64,000 nt of DNA from Knoxdaviesia capensis (GCA_001510575.1 LNGK01000003.1:1355755-1419754), one strand, 5' to 3'. Numbered from the stretch's first letter, positions 10,396-24,460 are shown. Translations and numbers: made by a program. Notes: generated by a model not told the origin, from the sequence alone.

Positions 10396-13300
10396 TCACG
10401 ATTGCCCCGAGTTGTCGAACAGGAGGAGCGGCCACTGCGAGTGCTCGCCATGCTGCTGGTCCTGCGAAGTCATCATCCCGGACGCCTGGCCGGCTCCGGA
10501 CACCGACAGGCCGGCCGGGCCGGGCGGTGGGGCCGACGACCCCGGGGCCATGCCCATCGACGACATAATTGCACTGGACGGGCCCACCGACGGGAGCGCC
10601 GAGGCACTGCCAACCCCCGGCATGCCGTCGTCGTCGCGGCCGGCGAGTCCGAGCGACAGCAGCGCCTCGACCGAGAAGCGGTCGTGCGGCTCGGCGATGG
10701 CCGTCGCCCACTCGTTCCACGACGCGTTCTTGCCCGCAGCGCCGCGCCACAGGAAATCCGGATCCGTGGCGTCCTTGTCAGAGGACGCTCCGGCCGTGGT
10801 GCGGGGATCCGGCGGCGATGAGAGACCGACGCCGTGGTGGCTGTGGTGCAGCCCCGTGTGCCGGTCTTCGGACATGGCGCCCATGGGCCCAACGGACATC
10901 ATGTGCGAGCTGGCTGATGCCTGTGAGTGCGAGTGGTGGGGCTGCATATGGTGGTGGTGGTGCTGGTGCTGCTGCTGATGGTGAGGGTGGTGGTGGTGGT
11001 GCTGTTGCTGCGGATCACCCAGCCCCGACTGGGCGGTGGCCGAGTACAACAAGCTCTCGTCGAACGACGCCCGGCCGGGATCCGCAGATGCAGAGGGCAC
11101 GTGCTGAGACGCAGGGAAGGTAAGGTTGACGAACGACTGTTCGCGCACGGGTGTGGCCATCAGCGCCGTGTGCGGGCCAGAAGACGCCGAGATCGGCGAC
11201 GGGAGGGGTTGTTGGCCGATCGGCGCCTGCATGGCTGCCAAAGCGGCGGAGGCGCCCGAGCGGAGGTCGGAGTCGTCCGCGCAGTTGGTGCCCGGCATGG
11301 ATGCGGAGAGGGGCGCGATGGCGGCCGATGTGATGACCGAGAGCCGGTGCTGGACCGGAGAGTGCCGGGCCGATTGCGGAGATTGTTGTTGGTGGCGAGG
11401 AGCTGGTTGGTTTGTTCGGCGCTGTGGCGGCGAGTGGTCGATGGCGTAGGGCGACAGCGAGATGCCAAGTCCGCCAGCAACAGACGAGGAAGCGGAGTCG
11501 GGCTTGGTGAGGATCGGAGAAGTAGTGGCTGGCATGGCGGCAGTCGACGACGAGCTGGGCCCGGCCGTGGGTCCGGCCAGTCCCGAAGCAGTCGGCATCT
11601 TCATCTTCCGCCGCGAGTCGGCCTCAATGGACGCAATCGTCCGACCGACGATAATACTAAACTCCTGACACACCCGGCTGCCGGAGCCCAACAGCGCCGC
11701 CGTCTCGTTCAGAACGCCCAGCCACGCAAGCATGTCCTGGCGCAGCGCCGCAATCTCCGGCTCGGAGACGGCGAACCGCCGGTCCCAGTGCGCCACCAGC
11801 GTGGTGAACATGGCGGCGCCGTACATCGACATCGAGTACCACGTGGCGTCCAGCGACCGCAGCTCGACCAGCACGCCAACCACCTTGAGCATGCGCGCCG
11901 CCGTCTCCTCGCTGCGCCGCGCGTTCTCGGCCACCAGGCGCGCGTCGGCCGTCATCGCCACCGATGGGTGCCGCAGACACAGCCGGAACTCCAGCTCGAC
12001 GAGCGCCGCGTGCAGCGCGTACAGCCGGTCGCGCGCCGCGTCGGTGCCCCAGTTGCTGGCGTTGACCGGGTCCAGCCGCAGAATGGCCGGCTGGCTGTCC
12101 AGCAGGGCTTGCAGCTGGCGCTCGAGCCCGGCCACCACGGCCGCGTAGCCGGCGGCATCCCGCCGCGCGCCGTAGATGTGTGTGTACATGTCGATGTACA
12201 GCGGCGCCATCTTGAACAGGTTGAGGCCGACTAGGAACCGGCACTCGCCCGGCTGCGACGTGTCAAGGCCGGCCTCGGTGAGCAGCTCGTCGTCAACCGG
12301 CTCGGGGAACGGGACGTCGTAGTCCCGGTTGGAGATGGACATGGGGCGGCCCTGGCGGCCGTGCACCGTCATCGACACACTCAGGATGGTGTACCACAGC
12401 CGCTTGCGCACCTCGTTCTCGATTGTCGTTGGCTCGCCCGCCGGCTTCCACCGGCGATGCAGCCCCGCGTCGATGGCCTTGCCCATGGCGATGTTCACCA
12501 TAATCGTACTCACACCGGGCTTCGGAAACGCGCGAACGTGCGAGAGTACCATTGTGATCGCCTGCATGGCGTCGACGGTGCTATCGGTCGCAATATCGAA
12601 GAACTTGGACAGTGCAAAGTGGTAGTGGGCGTTCGAGAGGTCGTTCAGCCGGCTTTGGCGGTCGGGGAAGTCACGGTTGCGGATGCCGTATTGGTAGAAG
12701 ATTATCGCGAACACAATGTGCACGGTGACTTGCTGTGCTGGCGAAGGGTGGAAGGTTGCGTCGTCGTACATGCGGCCGAGCTGGAGAGAGACGGACGTAT
12801 ACATGTTAGCTACATATAACTCTGTATGCACTTAAGCATATGTATGCGGAGGAGAAATGGAACCTTACCAAGCGCATAAAGGATGGCCGGTGTAGGACCG
12901 GCATAAAGGGGAAAATCATTAGAAAGTACCACTCCGCATATGTAAACGCCTCGTCCCGCTGTGGCAGGAAGGCATTCTGCGGCGGTGGATTCACGCGCAT
13001 CATCGATTGCAGGAAGCTTTGCACCGACGTGTTATACAGAGGCACCAGCGGGGCCATGGTATGTAAGCCGCCCGTGATACCACTACTACTACCGCTGACC
13101 CCACCGGCTTGTCTGCCGCCTTCTTCCGACGACCCCGTGTCAATGGTGGTGCCCAGGATGTGTAACATGGTCCCGTTGATCGAGCTCAGCGGTGCCGCGT
13201 CGGCTGTGATGCCGATCTGGTGGCTGTTGGTCCGCGGCTGCAGATCTGGCGGGAATACCGGCGCGGCTGTGGCCGACTTGGATCCCGGCCGGGCGGGGTT

Positions 13301-13894
13301 GTGGTTCCGGACCATGACCGGGCCGAAGTGGGTCCAGGCATCGGCGGATGACTCAGCCGGACCAACTCCGGCCGACGGGCCGGCCAGGCCAAACGGAAAG
13401 CCGGAGCCAGTGACGGAAAAGTCAGTATCGGCCTCGGCGTACTGCGGCGGCCGCCACGGACGGACCTGGACGCCGTATTCCGACAGCAGGATCTGCAGAT
13501 GTTTCACGTGGTCCTCCAGCGAGTGGACCTGGCGCTCCAGGTCCTGCAGGTAGCCGCGGCGCTCGGTGCGGCCGGTGACGCGGTCGGTGACGACGCACTG
13601 GATGTTCTGGATGGCGCACGGCGAGCAGCCCTCGGGCAGCGCGTCGCAGCGGATCTTGCGGACCTTGCAGCGGTCGCACGCCTGGCCGGTGCGGGAGTTG
13701 GCCTGCAGCCTGTTCTTGACCGCGGATGAGAACTCTTCCGGCCCGCCGATGCTGCCGCCGCTTCCTCGGTCGACCCGCGGGATCTTGACCTTGCTGGAGG
13801 ACGACTGCGGGCGGCTCGAGCTGGCGGGGGCGTCATCGTCGGAGTCAGAGGGGGCGGCGGTGGCCGGGCGTTTTGCGGAGATGGAGGAAGACAT
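10396..13894 (-). CDS. Zn2Cys6 transcription factor with fungal_trans domain
   Basis: Two exons, 13894-12869 and 12780-10396, separated by an 88-nt phase-0 intron (GTAAGG...CTCCAG, branch GCTAAC); about 1136 residues. A classic zinc binuclear cluster, C-X2-C-X6-C-X6-C-X2-C-X6-C, spans residues 73-100 (ACDRCKVRKIRCD ... CSPC). It is followed by a linker and a short coiled coil (YLQDLERQVHSLEDHVKHL) for dimerisation. The fungal-specific middle domain begins near residue 325 (MIFPFMPVLHRPSFMRL) and contains RKRLWYTILSVSMTVHGRQGRP. The last 350 residues are Ser/Ala/Pro-rich, with His/Gln runs encoded at 10930-11020, a typical activation region. The target pathway cannot be read from the sequence, and no gene cluster adjoins it. 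A consensus donor (GTGAGT) overlaps the stop codon, so an alternative C-terminus is conceivable. The minus-strand leader is pyrimidine-rich. Confidence 0.93.
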
Positions 13895-16800
13895 TGCGGG
13901 AGGGTATTGATGTAGGAAGGGCGGAGATGAGAAAAACAGGCGGAGTATGAGAGAGTTGATGTGGTGTGAGGATAGACGGACTCTCTCAGAAGAGGAGGAA
14001 GAGTTTAAAAGGCAAGATGAAAGACAGCGGACTCCGGGTATCTGGATATCAAGTACACGATGTGTAGAAAAGAAAACCCCCCCAAAAACCTCTTTAATCA
14101 CACATCAGAAAAAGCCCCGATTAAGAACAACAGAACAGGCAGATTTCAGGAAAATAAAAAAATCGTCAAGGCCTGATAGTCATGATTTGGCGGAGTGAAG
14201 CTGTTGTAGAGAGGAGGAGAAAACAGGCGTCTAAGTCGGCAGTTGAAGACCGATTGATCAAAGACGCGGGTATCTGGGGAAAGATGAAACAAGTGAAGAG
14301 GAATGAACGAGGGAAGACGAAGAAGCAAAAAAGAAGAGAAGGATGAAGATGGGAAGGAAGATCAAGATATAGAGGAGGGAGGGAGAAAAGAAGAGAAAGG
14401 AAGAGAGAGAGATAGAGGATTATAGCAGGCCGGGTTATTTTTTGACACTCCTAGCTGCAGGATATAAAAAGCAGGCCTCTTTTTCTATTCTGGCTGGTGG
14501 AGACCGGAGTTAGACTTTGATTTATTTCAAGAGGATGGATGATCTCGATATAGGACGGACGAAAATGGTTGATCTCGATTGGGGAGAGAGAGAGGAAGTG
14601 AAGTCACTTTTGTGAAGAGTGCTAGTATATGCTGTGCATGCAACGTTCTCGAGCACCCTCCGCAGAAAGCAACGCCGAACCCAAGATGCACAAAATCCTA
14701 GGAACCGCAGAAGTGGATAAGGCTGGAAGGGGGTTATAAAAAACGTGGACCGGAAACAGACAGGGCCGAGATAAGGCAATAAAAAAAGAAAGAAAAATCA
14801 AGCAAATGGGAGTGGGTGCAGGTGAATGTGTAGCCGTAAGCTGTAAGTGGGGGACAGTGCATAGAACTCATCCAGAAGGGAAAAACGACGAAGAGAACCT
14901 GAATAGACGAACCGGAAGCAAGAGAGTGAGAGGGATGGCCATGGAATACCTGATTCGGTGCTTGTATGCACATACACGTTCGTGGATGTCGACAGGACTT
15001 ACAGGGCTTAAAGCTGGCTTCTGCAGTTCGGAAGACCCTTGAGCGACAGTCGACCTCATACATCTTCCTTCACTATAGCGAAATGCGCTGTTAGATGTGT
15101 CTTTTCGCTTTTCGTCCGGTTTTAAATACAAAGCTGACGACAGGGGTGGGTTCAGGGAATAATAGCGAGAGGGACCCAAATAGGAACAAAACAAAAAAAA
15201 AAACACCTGCACGCAAGATATAAATAAGATCTAAGCCGGGCGCGATGCAACGCTGGGAAGGGGGGTGGGGGACGAGGAGAGAACACCCACTGAAACGAGA
15301 GACCGAGAGAAAGAGAGAGACGGACAGACTTGAGAGACGTCCATCGTGTTGCTTCTTCGGCTTCTTCTGCCCTCTCCCCCCTTACTTCCCTCTCGATGAG
15401 AGACGGCGTGGGAGAGAGACAGAGAAGAGAGAGTGAGAGAGTGCGGGACCGAGATATGGCCAGAGAGCGAGAGAGAACCGAAGACCACGAGATCGCGTGT
15501 ATATTTTGGGTTCCGCACAAACGACGAGAAACGGCAACTTGGTATAAATAGCCGCTGTCAGACGAAAAAAAGGAAGCCTGGGACGGTAATAGGTTGCAGT
15601 GATATACATCTAACCCTGCCCAAATAAGAAGCAGGAAGATGTATAGGATGCGAAAGAAGGATGGTGAGATGAAACGGAAGAACGGGAGATAGAAGAAGAA
15701 AAAAAAGCTGAGGAGGAATTTTGGGTTCTTGTCCCCAAAGGGCTGAAATAGTATTAAAAGAAGAAGAGGAAGAACGGAAGACTTCCAACTTTGTGTCGTT
15801 TCGCCCACGTTCTAGCCCACCTTGGAAAGAGAGAAAGCGAGAGGGAGAGAGAGAGAGACTAGGAAATAATAAAAAAGAGAGCCAGGACGGCGATCCCAAC
15901 TGGCTGGGAATGGTCCTAAACAAGAGCAGAAGGGACCACCACTCCCACCGGCTAACCCTTACTGACTTACTTACTATCGACTTACAGTACTTACTATCTA
16001 CGAGCCCTTGAGCAAGTCTCGTGTTTTTCTTTTCTCCTCGCGTTAGATCCGCACCGCCAGGGCAAAAACAGGCTGGTGTTGTCTGCCCACTACAGCGCGG
16101 GACTCGGGCTAAAATAAACGAGAACCAGAATCGCCTTTCAACATGTACATAATGTCTTGTGACTATGATCATTATTGTTATAGCTATGTGGATCTCAGAT
16201 GTCCGTGACATTCCTTCTTGCTCGTTGACAGGTGCTGGTTGGCACTGGCGGCCGAAAGTCCGTGCTGCTGGTTTCTCCGGGCTCCGCTTGCGTGGCCGGC
16301 ATCTAGATCACCAGTCAGTTGGAGAAGAAATAAAAGAAAGATACATCATAGATGAACCTGGGCTTACCTATAGTACCGAGCCCCCTCCCCTCGGACGGAA
16401 CTATTTTTTCACACACAACCCCCGTACTTTTCCTTGGGATCTCAACACTGCTAATCTAGCTTTCCCTTCCCCAGCGCCGGCTTCGGGGCCCCGCGATCGG
16501 GCTATGGCCTGGAGGGGCTTAACTCCCTTGTAATTATTTGAAGATTTGGCGGGGGTGTCTTTTTTAAGTTCCCAGACCCAGCAACGGGAAGAACGAACCG
16601 CCGGCGCAAAGAAGTCTGTGCCTTTGTTTCGTTTCATGTTCTCGTGACGATCCTGACATATAGCGATCTCTGCTATACTATTCCGCTGCCAACTGACGAG
16701 ATCTCCCACCATCTGACATATTATACACATGTCCGGACTTACTGCGGATTAGTGGGAGACAGGCCATGCTCCAGCTGGAAAAGCCACTACCAAAAGCCGC

Positions 16801-19800
16801 CTGCTTGTCACTAACTGGGCGCCTAAAAGTCCGGGGGCGTGGGATTGCGTCTGCCTCTTCGCCACCGGCTTTACTGGTCCTAAGACCTGTCAGTGACGCT
16901 ATCACTTGCAAAAATAAAATAAAATAAATAAATAAATAAACAAGTCAAACCAGGCCATACACAACCCAGAGAACCCGTCAAGGCCGCCCGTGAGCCTGAT
17001 CTCGGACGGCCAGGTCACCTTCCCAGCACTTCGGAACCGCCTAGAGCCCACCCCCATACACGAGCAACGGACCCGTCCTCGAGACAGACAGACGGGATGC
17101 GCGAAAAGGGAGCCGGCTGTGTCTTTTCTCCGAAATCTCGGACTGACTCTCCATCCCGAGATGGTGACCCCAAAGGGCCAAGCTCCGTTCCGAACGCACT
17201 AAAGGCCAGCCAGTGGCATTTTGCTTCCCATCTGCCTGGGCTCGGTTACGCAAGCTCACACCCCCGACTAAAAAGAAAAAACCAAAAAAATTTTTAAGAA
17301 TAAACACGAAGCTTGTCAAACTTGGTGCTCGCTTTAGGTGTCCATTCCGTCCACTTGGCCTCTAGTGTTCGGAGTTCCCTTTGGGTCTGGCGCCAGTCTG
17401 CATAAATCCGAGGAGGAAGAGAGGTCGCTCTCGTGGGGTACGGAGCGCCGAATACCAACGAGAACGGGAAAACATCTTCATCAACGGTCCACTAGAGAGA
17501 ATCTTACGGCAACGAGGACGGACATGAAAGAAGAAGTGAAATATGAGTTATTATTTTTACGTACTATCTGTAATCTGTTGATCCCCTCCTCCTCTTCGTT
17601 ATGGGTGCTGTTGTGTTTCTGGTCTGAAGTGATCTACAGAGCTTGGGAATAGTGCTGCAACTCCATATATACATCTATGCTAAAGGATTCTGAATCCTTC
17701 AGTGCTGAAAGGCAGAGAAGGCCGGAAAAAGAGAGCGACGGAGGGAGACCAAAGAGAAATATATATATATAACCGCCCTGGCGTTTATTTTCGGCTGCCT
17801 GCTGCATGGCCCTGCAGCACGTGGAGTGGATAAAGACAAACCGAAGGATATATCACGGCGTTGGATGCACCTTCATGTATGTGGGTGTGTGTATGGAAAG
17901 ATGCATTCTGTTTCTTTCTCTCCTTTGGCCGTTTTGTGCTTGCGATCCTTCACAACTCGTCCAAATTCGGCCTGTCTTCCCAACTGAAGAATCCAAATTC
18001 CGATCAAAGGGCGTCCGATACTATCTCCCCACTGAATCTCGGTACACTCGACATCCGCCTACCACCCCAGGATGCTATATATATATCTCTCGCTGCACCT
18101 GTCACATTCTGACAAGACACACACCCCCCACTAAGCTACAAGTGGCTTAAGCCAATGGAGGCGCGTCCCATTTCTGGCTGGACGCGAGAGAGGCTTTATG
18201 GAGTCTGTATGTACTGTTCACACACTATACTCTAGGCAATGGTACCTCCATACATATGTAGATACACGTATCATCCAATCGCCGGCTTACACCTACTGCA
18301 ACGCTGCATCCACCCTCCGAACAACCTGATTTCACAGCCCACAATCCAAAAAGCCAAAGGGTGCATAAGGCTGGTGGACCGAAGGGGACCAGACGAGCAA
18401 ACACTACCTTGTACTATCCTCTGGATGACAGCATTGCTGCCGAATCCGCTATAGACCAAAGTGTGGCTGAGGACAAACTGACAAGAGGACCACGAGAAGG
18501 ATTCGCCGGAAGAGCGACGAGATTTAGTAGGTGTCGTAGTATATCCTCGTGGTTTGCACTCGTGACTTTTAGGCATCAACCTCACTCCTATATGGAGAGA
18601 AATGACAGAAGTGCCATGTGAAAAGAACGAAGCTCACACGGTGGCTCGTTAGGGCCCTCCGGTGCACCGTTTCGGTTCGCGTCGTCGCTAGCGAGCCAGA
18701 GCCGCCGTCGTCCTGGAACCTTTTTGCTTCTGCGTATGTGTCCTTTAGTCACATAGCCTTAGTTGGTGGCCACCTCAAAGCACCGGCGCCGGCACCGGCG
18801 CTGGCACCGGGCTCCAGAATGTCGGTGACAGAACTTGGATATCGGTACCAATTTTATGAAGAGAGATAGAAAAAATGAAAGGGAACTAAATAGGCCCACC
18901 AGATTCCCCGAAACTCTTTCCAAAAATCTGCCATATTCACGACGAAGGAATCTTCCATCCTCCCAAGATCTCCAACGAACAATTCGTAACCAACGACCAA
19001 ATTGCGAATTGCCAAGAGGCCCGAAACCGCTCAAAACCTTGCAAGCTTTCTTCTATCTATTCTCTCAGACCTTGGATACCTCTGGATATCTCCTACAGTA
19101 GATCCACCCCCTCGCCGAATCTGGTGATACCTCGCCATCTCCATCTCTCCCTCTCCGGCCTGGTGCGCCCGTACGGCTTCTATTTCCGCCCCACGGAATT
19201 GGAATCACTCACTTCCCACGTCGAAGATCAATAATTATAGGTCCCCTGTTCATCTTTTTGGGCATCTTTGTTCGTCCGGCTTCCGTGCGTGGAAAACCCC
19301 CGGTCTTCTTTTCTTCCTCCGTCTCTCGTGTATACATATAGTATACATGCATCTTCAGTATCTTCCTCGTCCACTCGGCGCTCGAGAAACCCAACAGAGA
19401 CTGAAGGTATTTTTATTGAAAAAAGAAAAAGAAAAAAGAAAAGAGAACAAAAGGCTTGCGGTCCGAATCGACCTCTCTAGCACTCCCCCGGCACTTCCAG
19501 GCTGGCCACGCTGTTTTCGCTGGGCCGTTCAGTGAGAGCGAGCGAGGAAACGGCGATAATTTCAACACCTAGGTCGAAAGAAGCAACTTCTAGAGAGGCT
19601 GGCTGTTGGTTCTTTGACCATACACGTGTGTTAGGCCGCCGATGTTTCAGCCCTGTATAAATAACTAGCGCTGCATAAGGAACAGGGCCCAGCCACATTG
19701 TCTGTGCATATCAGCGCAGCGGTCGGTGGTGGGGAAGCTGGAAATAGAGGGCAAGGATCTCGCGGCATATGCAAGGACGTGTATGTAAGGACTATATACT

Positions 19801-21541
19801 GTGAGGGTGGTAGGATAGGCCGTGTTCGCCTGTAAGATCTGCACTCGCTTCCGGTGTCAAGCAAGATGCTGTGGAATCTGCCCAAGATACACCCACACAC
19901 ATGTTCCTATCCATGGCTGCACTGCACCTCCCACAGTATGGCATGTAAATCAGGTTCCGGGCATGCAAAAGACGAACAAGGCGCTACACAGAAGTGTTTC
20001 TGCTTCTCCCTTTCAGCTGATGCTAAGATTGGGTCTGCAGACAGAACGGCCAAAGAGGAAACAGAACGCGGTATCAGGAGCAAGCAAGTAAGTAACCGGC
20101 CGAGAGGGGTGGTGGGACTTCGGCGCCTCGGAGGCCCAAAATAGATGCGATCTTCTCCTGTAGTCAGAAGCTGAGACATCGCGACTCTGGACAGAGAACC
20201 AACAGGCAGGTTTCGTCCGCCTCCACACCACAACGTATTAGACGCTGCTGTTCCTTTTAGATGAACTTCGGGGGTTTCATCGGGGCTGCATCTCCAGTGC
20301 TTCGGAACGCCGTCGTGCCGATAGAGGGATTCGGTTGGTGGTGGGGAAAGAAAACGCCACCAAACTCTTCAGTGAACCAACCGAGCCACACCCACCCACC
20401 CACCAGAACTTAAGAAAAAGCCTCTCTTTATTCTATGGTATCTACAAGTACTTGCATATCTGAGTAAAGGTGGGGCGGGGCCATGCACGAAAATACCGTT
20501 GTTGTATGGGGGAGTCGAATATCAAGAGGGATTCACGCTCAACCACGGGATGGAGGGCGGCTGTGGCGGCTGTGTGGCTTCAGGGTTACGTGCAAAGCCC
20601 ACTTCCAACCGGGCTGGGCAGCGGAATTGGTGAACAGCCGGGCCGTCCGTGGTGAGCGCGTAAGATCGAACGAACGTTCATTTGGACTTCATGAAAACAC
20701 ATACCGGTGCATACTTTCATCCATTCATTCAGTCATCCTCGGGGGAACTCTAACTTGCGATATCAGTAGCAATAGAAACCGCCGCAACCTGGATATCGCC
20801 AAATCAGCGGGTGAGTCAAGTTCAAGTACCACTGGGTTTTCTTTCAGGGTATGCCAAGAACGCGGGCTAGCCAGGATCGCATGGAATTCTCAGCGGGTCG
20901 GATCCGCTGGAACTGGATAAGGGTTTGCGCAACCCTTCCGCTTGTATGGCTGCACCACATCTTCCGGGAAGAAATAGCCCGGCATCAGCGCGAGCTGGCG
21001 GGATCGTTTCCGAACTGCTCGTAGAATCTGGCCTGCACTTGCGAACAACCCCATTCCACGGAGACCTGGCTCGTCGACCGCCAGTCAGCCGAGAGCCACC
21101 TATGGTTGATGGATCATCGTCTGTTGATCCCAGGCCCCAAGGCCCGCTTTAGCACGGGGTCCCCACGATAGACCCCGAGCCAACCCGGGTGCTGGGCGGC
21201 GGAATTCCGAAATATTTCGGCGTGTCTACCTACGTCTTTAGCAGAAGGATCATTTATAGTATGCAACCGGCGCTGCACCAGGTGGTTCTATTCCTTCGTT
21301 CAGGCCAATCACAGTTCCGTGAATACACGTTGTCTGTCGTCCATCCTAGCTAGCTTAAGAGGAGGGGAACGTGGTGTCTGGTAATGGGAAGAGTGTCGAA
21401 TCGGCAACATTTCAACGCGGATTACGGGTGGTGATAGATGGGAATATGTCCTTTTGTATCTTGTCAGCTGTATAAAGGAGATTGGAGACGGTCCTTCGTG
21501 CTGTGAGCTATGTGAATCCAGTTCCGCATACCTGCCATCAC
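13895..21541. other. Long gene-poor region
   Basis: About 7.6 kb without a supported gene. From 13.9 to about 15.9 kb the plus strand is purine-rich (A/G), so the minus strand is pyrimidine-rich, as expected for a long promoter or leader of the Zn2Cys6 gene. From 16 to 21.5 kb base composition is mixed, with short frames on both strands and no recognisable domains. Short AT-rich repeats (AAATA-type near 16913-16940, TA runs near 17760) occur. Small non-conserved genes or RNAs could be missed here. Confidence 0.45.
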
Positions 21542-21998
21542 ATGCTCACCACATCCTCACTTGCCCATCATGACCAGCTCCAAGGACCTCCCTCCCAGCA
21601 CCGGCCCTTCTTCAGCAAGATCTTCGCCGACAACCAGTTCCGCGCCACCCCAACCTGGCCGCCCGCCACCACCAACCTCTCGCAGCACGAGGCTATCGTC
21701 ACCGGCGGCAACACCGGCCTCGGCTATGAAGCCGGCAAGCAGCTGCTCGGCTTCAAGCTCGGCCGCCTGATTCTCGGCTGCCGCCACCGACGGATCGCTG
21801 ATGGCCTGGATAAACGACCCGGCCAACTTTGTGCCCAGCACCCAATACGACTCGTCGAAGATGGTCGCCCTCTCAGCATGTGGTGGGATCGCGGGACGAG
21901 CCCCACGGGTTGGCGCCTCGTGCCTGGTGGATGCGATGGTGAAGCAGGGTGTCGAGTCCCACGGCTGTTTCTTGATGAGCTGGAAACCCTTCCCGTAA
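21542..21998 (+). pseudogene. Short-chain dehydrogenase/reductase relic with central deletion and frameshift
   Basis: From an ATG at 21542 the first frame reads into a Rossmann start of an SDR: HEAIVTGGNTGLGYEAGKQLL then GRLILGCR, with the NAD(P)-binding TGxxxGxG (TGGNTGLG). Immediately after this the homology jumps, in the +1 frame, to the region around the active site: DGSLMAWINDPANFVPSTQ followed by YDSSK, the SDR catalytic Y-X3-K. The roughly 100 residues normally between these, including the NAG and Ser motifs, are missing. The second frame ends at 21998 before a complete C-terminus. No intron with proper ends can restore the frame or supply the missing part. I read it as an internally deleted, frameshifted relic of a fungal SDR of the retinol-dehydrogenase-like type. 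Confidence 0.7.
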
Positions 21999-24460
21999 GA
22001 TGGCCCCAATCGCCCTGTCTTAGGCATTGCTGTGAAAGCTAGCACTTGTTCATTCCTGTCTCAGGTTCAACCCTGTGCTGTACACGGAGGACACATGTGC
22101 CGGAAACCAACTAGGTCTTAACCCTAATAGCAAGTATGTAAGTTAAAGCCAATATCGGCAGTTTCATCGATACCAATCACATGTTGCCGGGGGTTCTTTC
22201 GCTGCGAAGTCCGGCATCTCGGTCCAAAAGGAGCGGAATAAGGCGAAGAAGAAGGAAGAAAGATCAAGAGAACGAAGCGGATGACGGAGAAAAAGAAACA
22301 AAAAGCACGTTTCCTGCCAAGAACCCAACCAAGCCTGTCGCTTCCTTCCTTGTCCACTCAAGAACCAGAACCAGAGCACACCCTGTAAGAAAGGCAAATA
22401 GAAAATCCCGGCTTCTTTCGCGGCCAAGCCCGAAGCATAGGGCGGGGATCAGAAACAGCAAACTTCGGCGCACGGAAAAAAAAAAAAAAAAGAGAAAAAA
22501 GACAAAAGAAAAACAAAGATCGTCGGATTCTGTTCACAATGGCTTCAAGCCGGGACAGAATAAGAACATAATATATATATACTTCATTTGATAAGGTCCG
22601 ATAGCAATCCCATCACACGGTCTGTCGGCCAGGTGTCACGGCCATGTACCCTGGATGTACTGTTCCGGTTTGCCTCCAGGTCAATAGTCGAATCCTTCCA
22701 GAGGAAGTTACATCGGCCAGACTGGGGCCAGCAGATACGGGCCAAGCACAGAAAAAAGTGGTGAGCAGGTGGCCAGAAAGTGCGGCTCTTTGCGTTGGCC
22801 GTACACTTTGGGGGATTGCGGGCAAAGTCAAAGCCACATCCAAAGTGTAAGAATACAACAAGACTACATCCAAAGTACCACTTGCATACATCCCCAGCAG
22901 CCACTTGCTCCTTCTCCGTCTGACGTGCACATGCAGCGAGGTTCAACGACAGGAAATAGAGAGCAAAGCGAAAAGGCAGGAACAGCCAACATCCCCCACC
23001 GCCCCGTTTGGAGCTTATCGATTGGCTCTCGACTTCTGCTGCTGTTGAGCTTCTAATCGGCGTCGCCTCTTTGTCGGGGTTATGCTTCTATGGGGGTGGT
23101 TGTTTGGTTTTTTCTTCTGCTCTTGATTTCCCTCTTTTTGTTTTTCTCTCTCTTTTTTTTTTCTTTTTTCCCTCCCCCGCCGATGCCCACCCTCCCTTGC
23201 GCCGCGCCGGGCTCCGATTTCTCCGGGAGACACGCCGACTTTGGAGATCATCTTCCGACTTTTTTCCTTTCTTCATCTTTTTGGAGAAAATCAATCGCCA
23301 CTCTCCGGGGATTATAGGGTTGTCCCGCTCTTTCTCCCTGGGGGACGTTGCAGCGTCTGCTGCTTTTCCCCAGCCTCAGAGACCGCCGTATCTTCGTGTT
23401 TCTCGCCTCACTGCGGAGGATTATTTGGAATCTTTTCCGAGCATCGTCGCCGGATCTTCGCTGTGTTCCACCGGTATAGTCTTCCCCGCCGCTCGCTGGA
23501 ATCCTCGCCCCCCTCGGGTTTTCTTTTGTAGCTTCCGCTGGGTGCTGTATAAACCCATCGCATCCACCCCGGACAGCGCGGCCGTGATTCCGTTGTTTCC
23601 TAGGCTGACCCTGTCCCGAAGGCTTCTGTCAAGATAATAAACTTTCTAGAAGCTTCTTCGGACGATCTCTTATCCCCAGAAGACACTCTGCGCCCTAAAC
23701 AAACCTTTGGCAGAGTCCTGACATTCCAAAAAATCCACAATATATCCACTCCCTCGCCCCGGGATCCTCTTATTTTTGCTTACCTTGATCCGTGCTATCT
23801 CCTCCGGCTTGCGCCTCCGTGGATCCAGGCCTAAAATACACACGACGACAAACACCCAGCACTCGTCTTCCATGCCCACTAAACCGTCCCGTATCCGCGC
23901 CTAGTTCGGTGGTGTAAACTTTGATCTCTTCACTGCCACGAGGCCATCCGTCGTTCGGTTCTGTCTTCGGTTTCTTGCCTTCCTCCCGCTTCCTCTTCCC
24001 CGTGTCGATCAAATCTCTCTGTGGTTTACCTGTACGACGAACCCCTCGATCTCATCGACTTCCCGCTTATCACTTATCGTCAAACTTGTTTCGTGACACC
24101 ACTCCGTCCTCCTACGCTATCCTCACGATCTGATAATCACCTGATCTGTTATCCTCTCCGCTCCTCCTCGACCTATTCCTCGATCTCTCTCCCACGTATG
24201 CCCGGTCGATCGTAGTCCTCCAACCTCACTCGCTGCTACGTACGAGCCCTTTTCAGCTTTGGTCTCCTCGATTACACACCACAAACTCTTCTGAAGCTTC
24301 CCTAAGACACCTTTCCAAGCACACCCTCACCCTCATATTCACAGCGGGCTCTTTCGTTCAACCAACTGCCGCCTGACTATGCAAGCTCTCTGCATAGTGC
24401 CAGGATCCGAGTCTCTCTCTTCCAGCTCCATCCTCCCAGCTTCAAAGTCCTCCGGGCATT
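21999..24460. other. Intergenic; pyrimidine-rich leader
   Basis: No gene supported. From about 23.04 to 24.45 kb the plus strand is strongly pyrimidine-rich, which keeps frames open without coding. This is probably the promoter and 5' leader of the four-TM gene at 24461. A telobox-like TTAACCCTAAT lies at 22119-22129 and an A-run near 22480. Confidence 0.45.
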
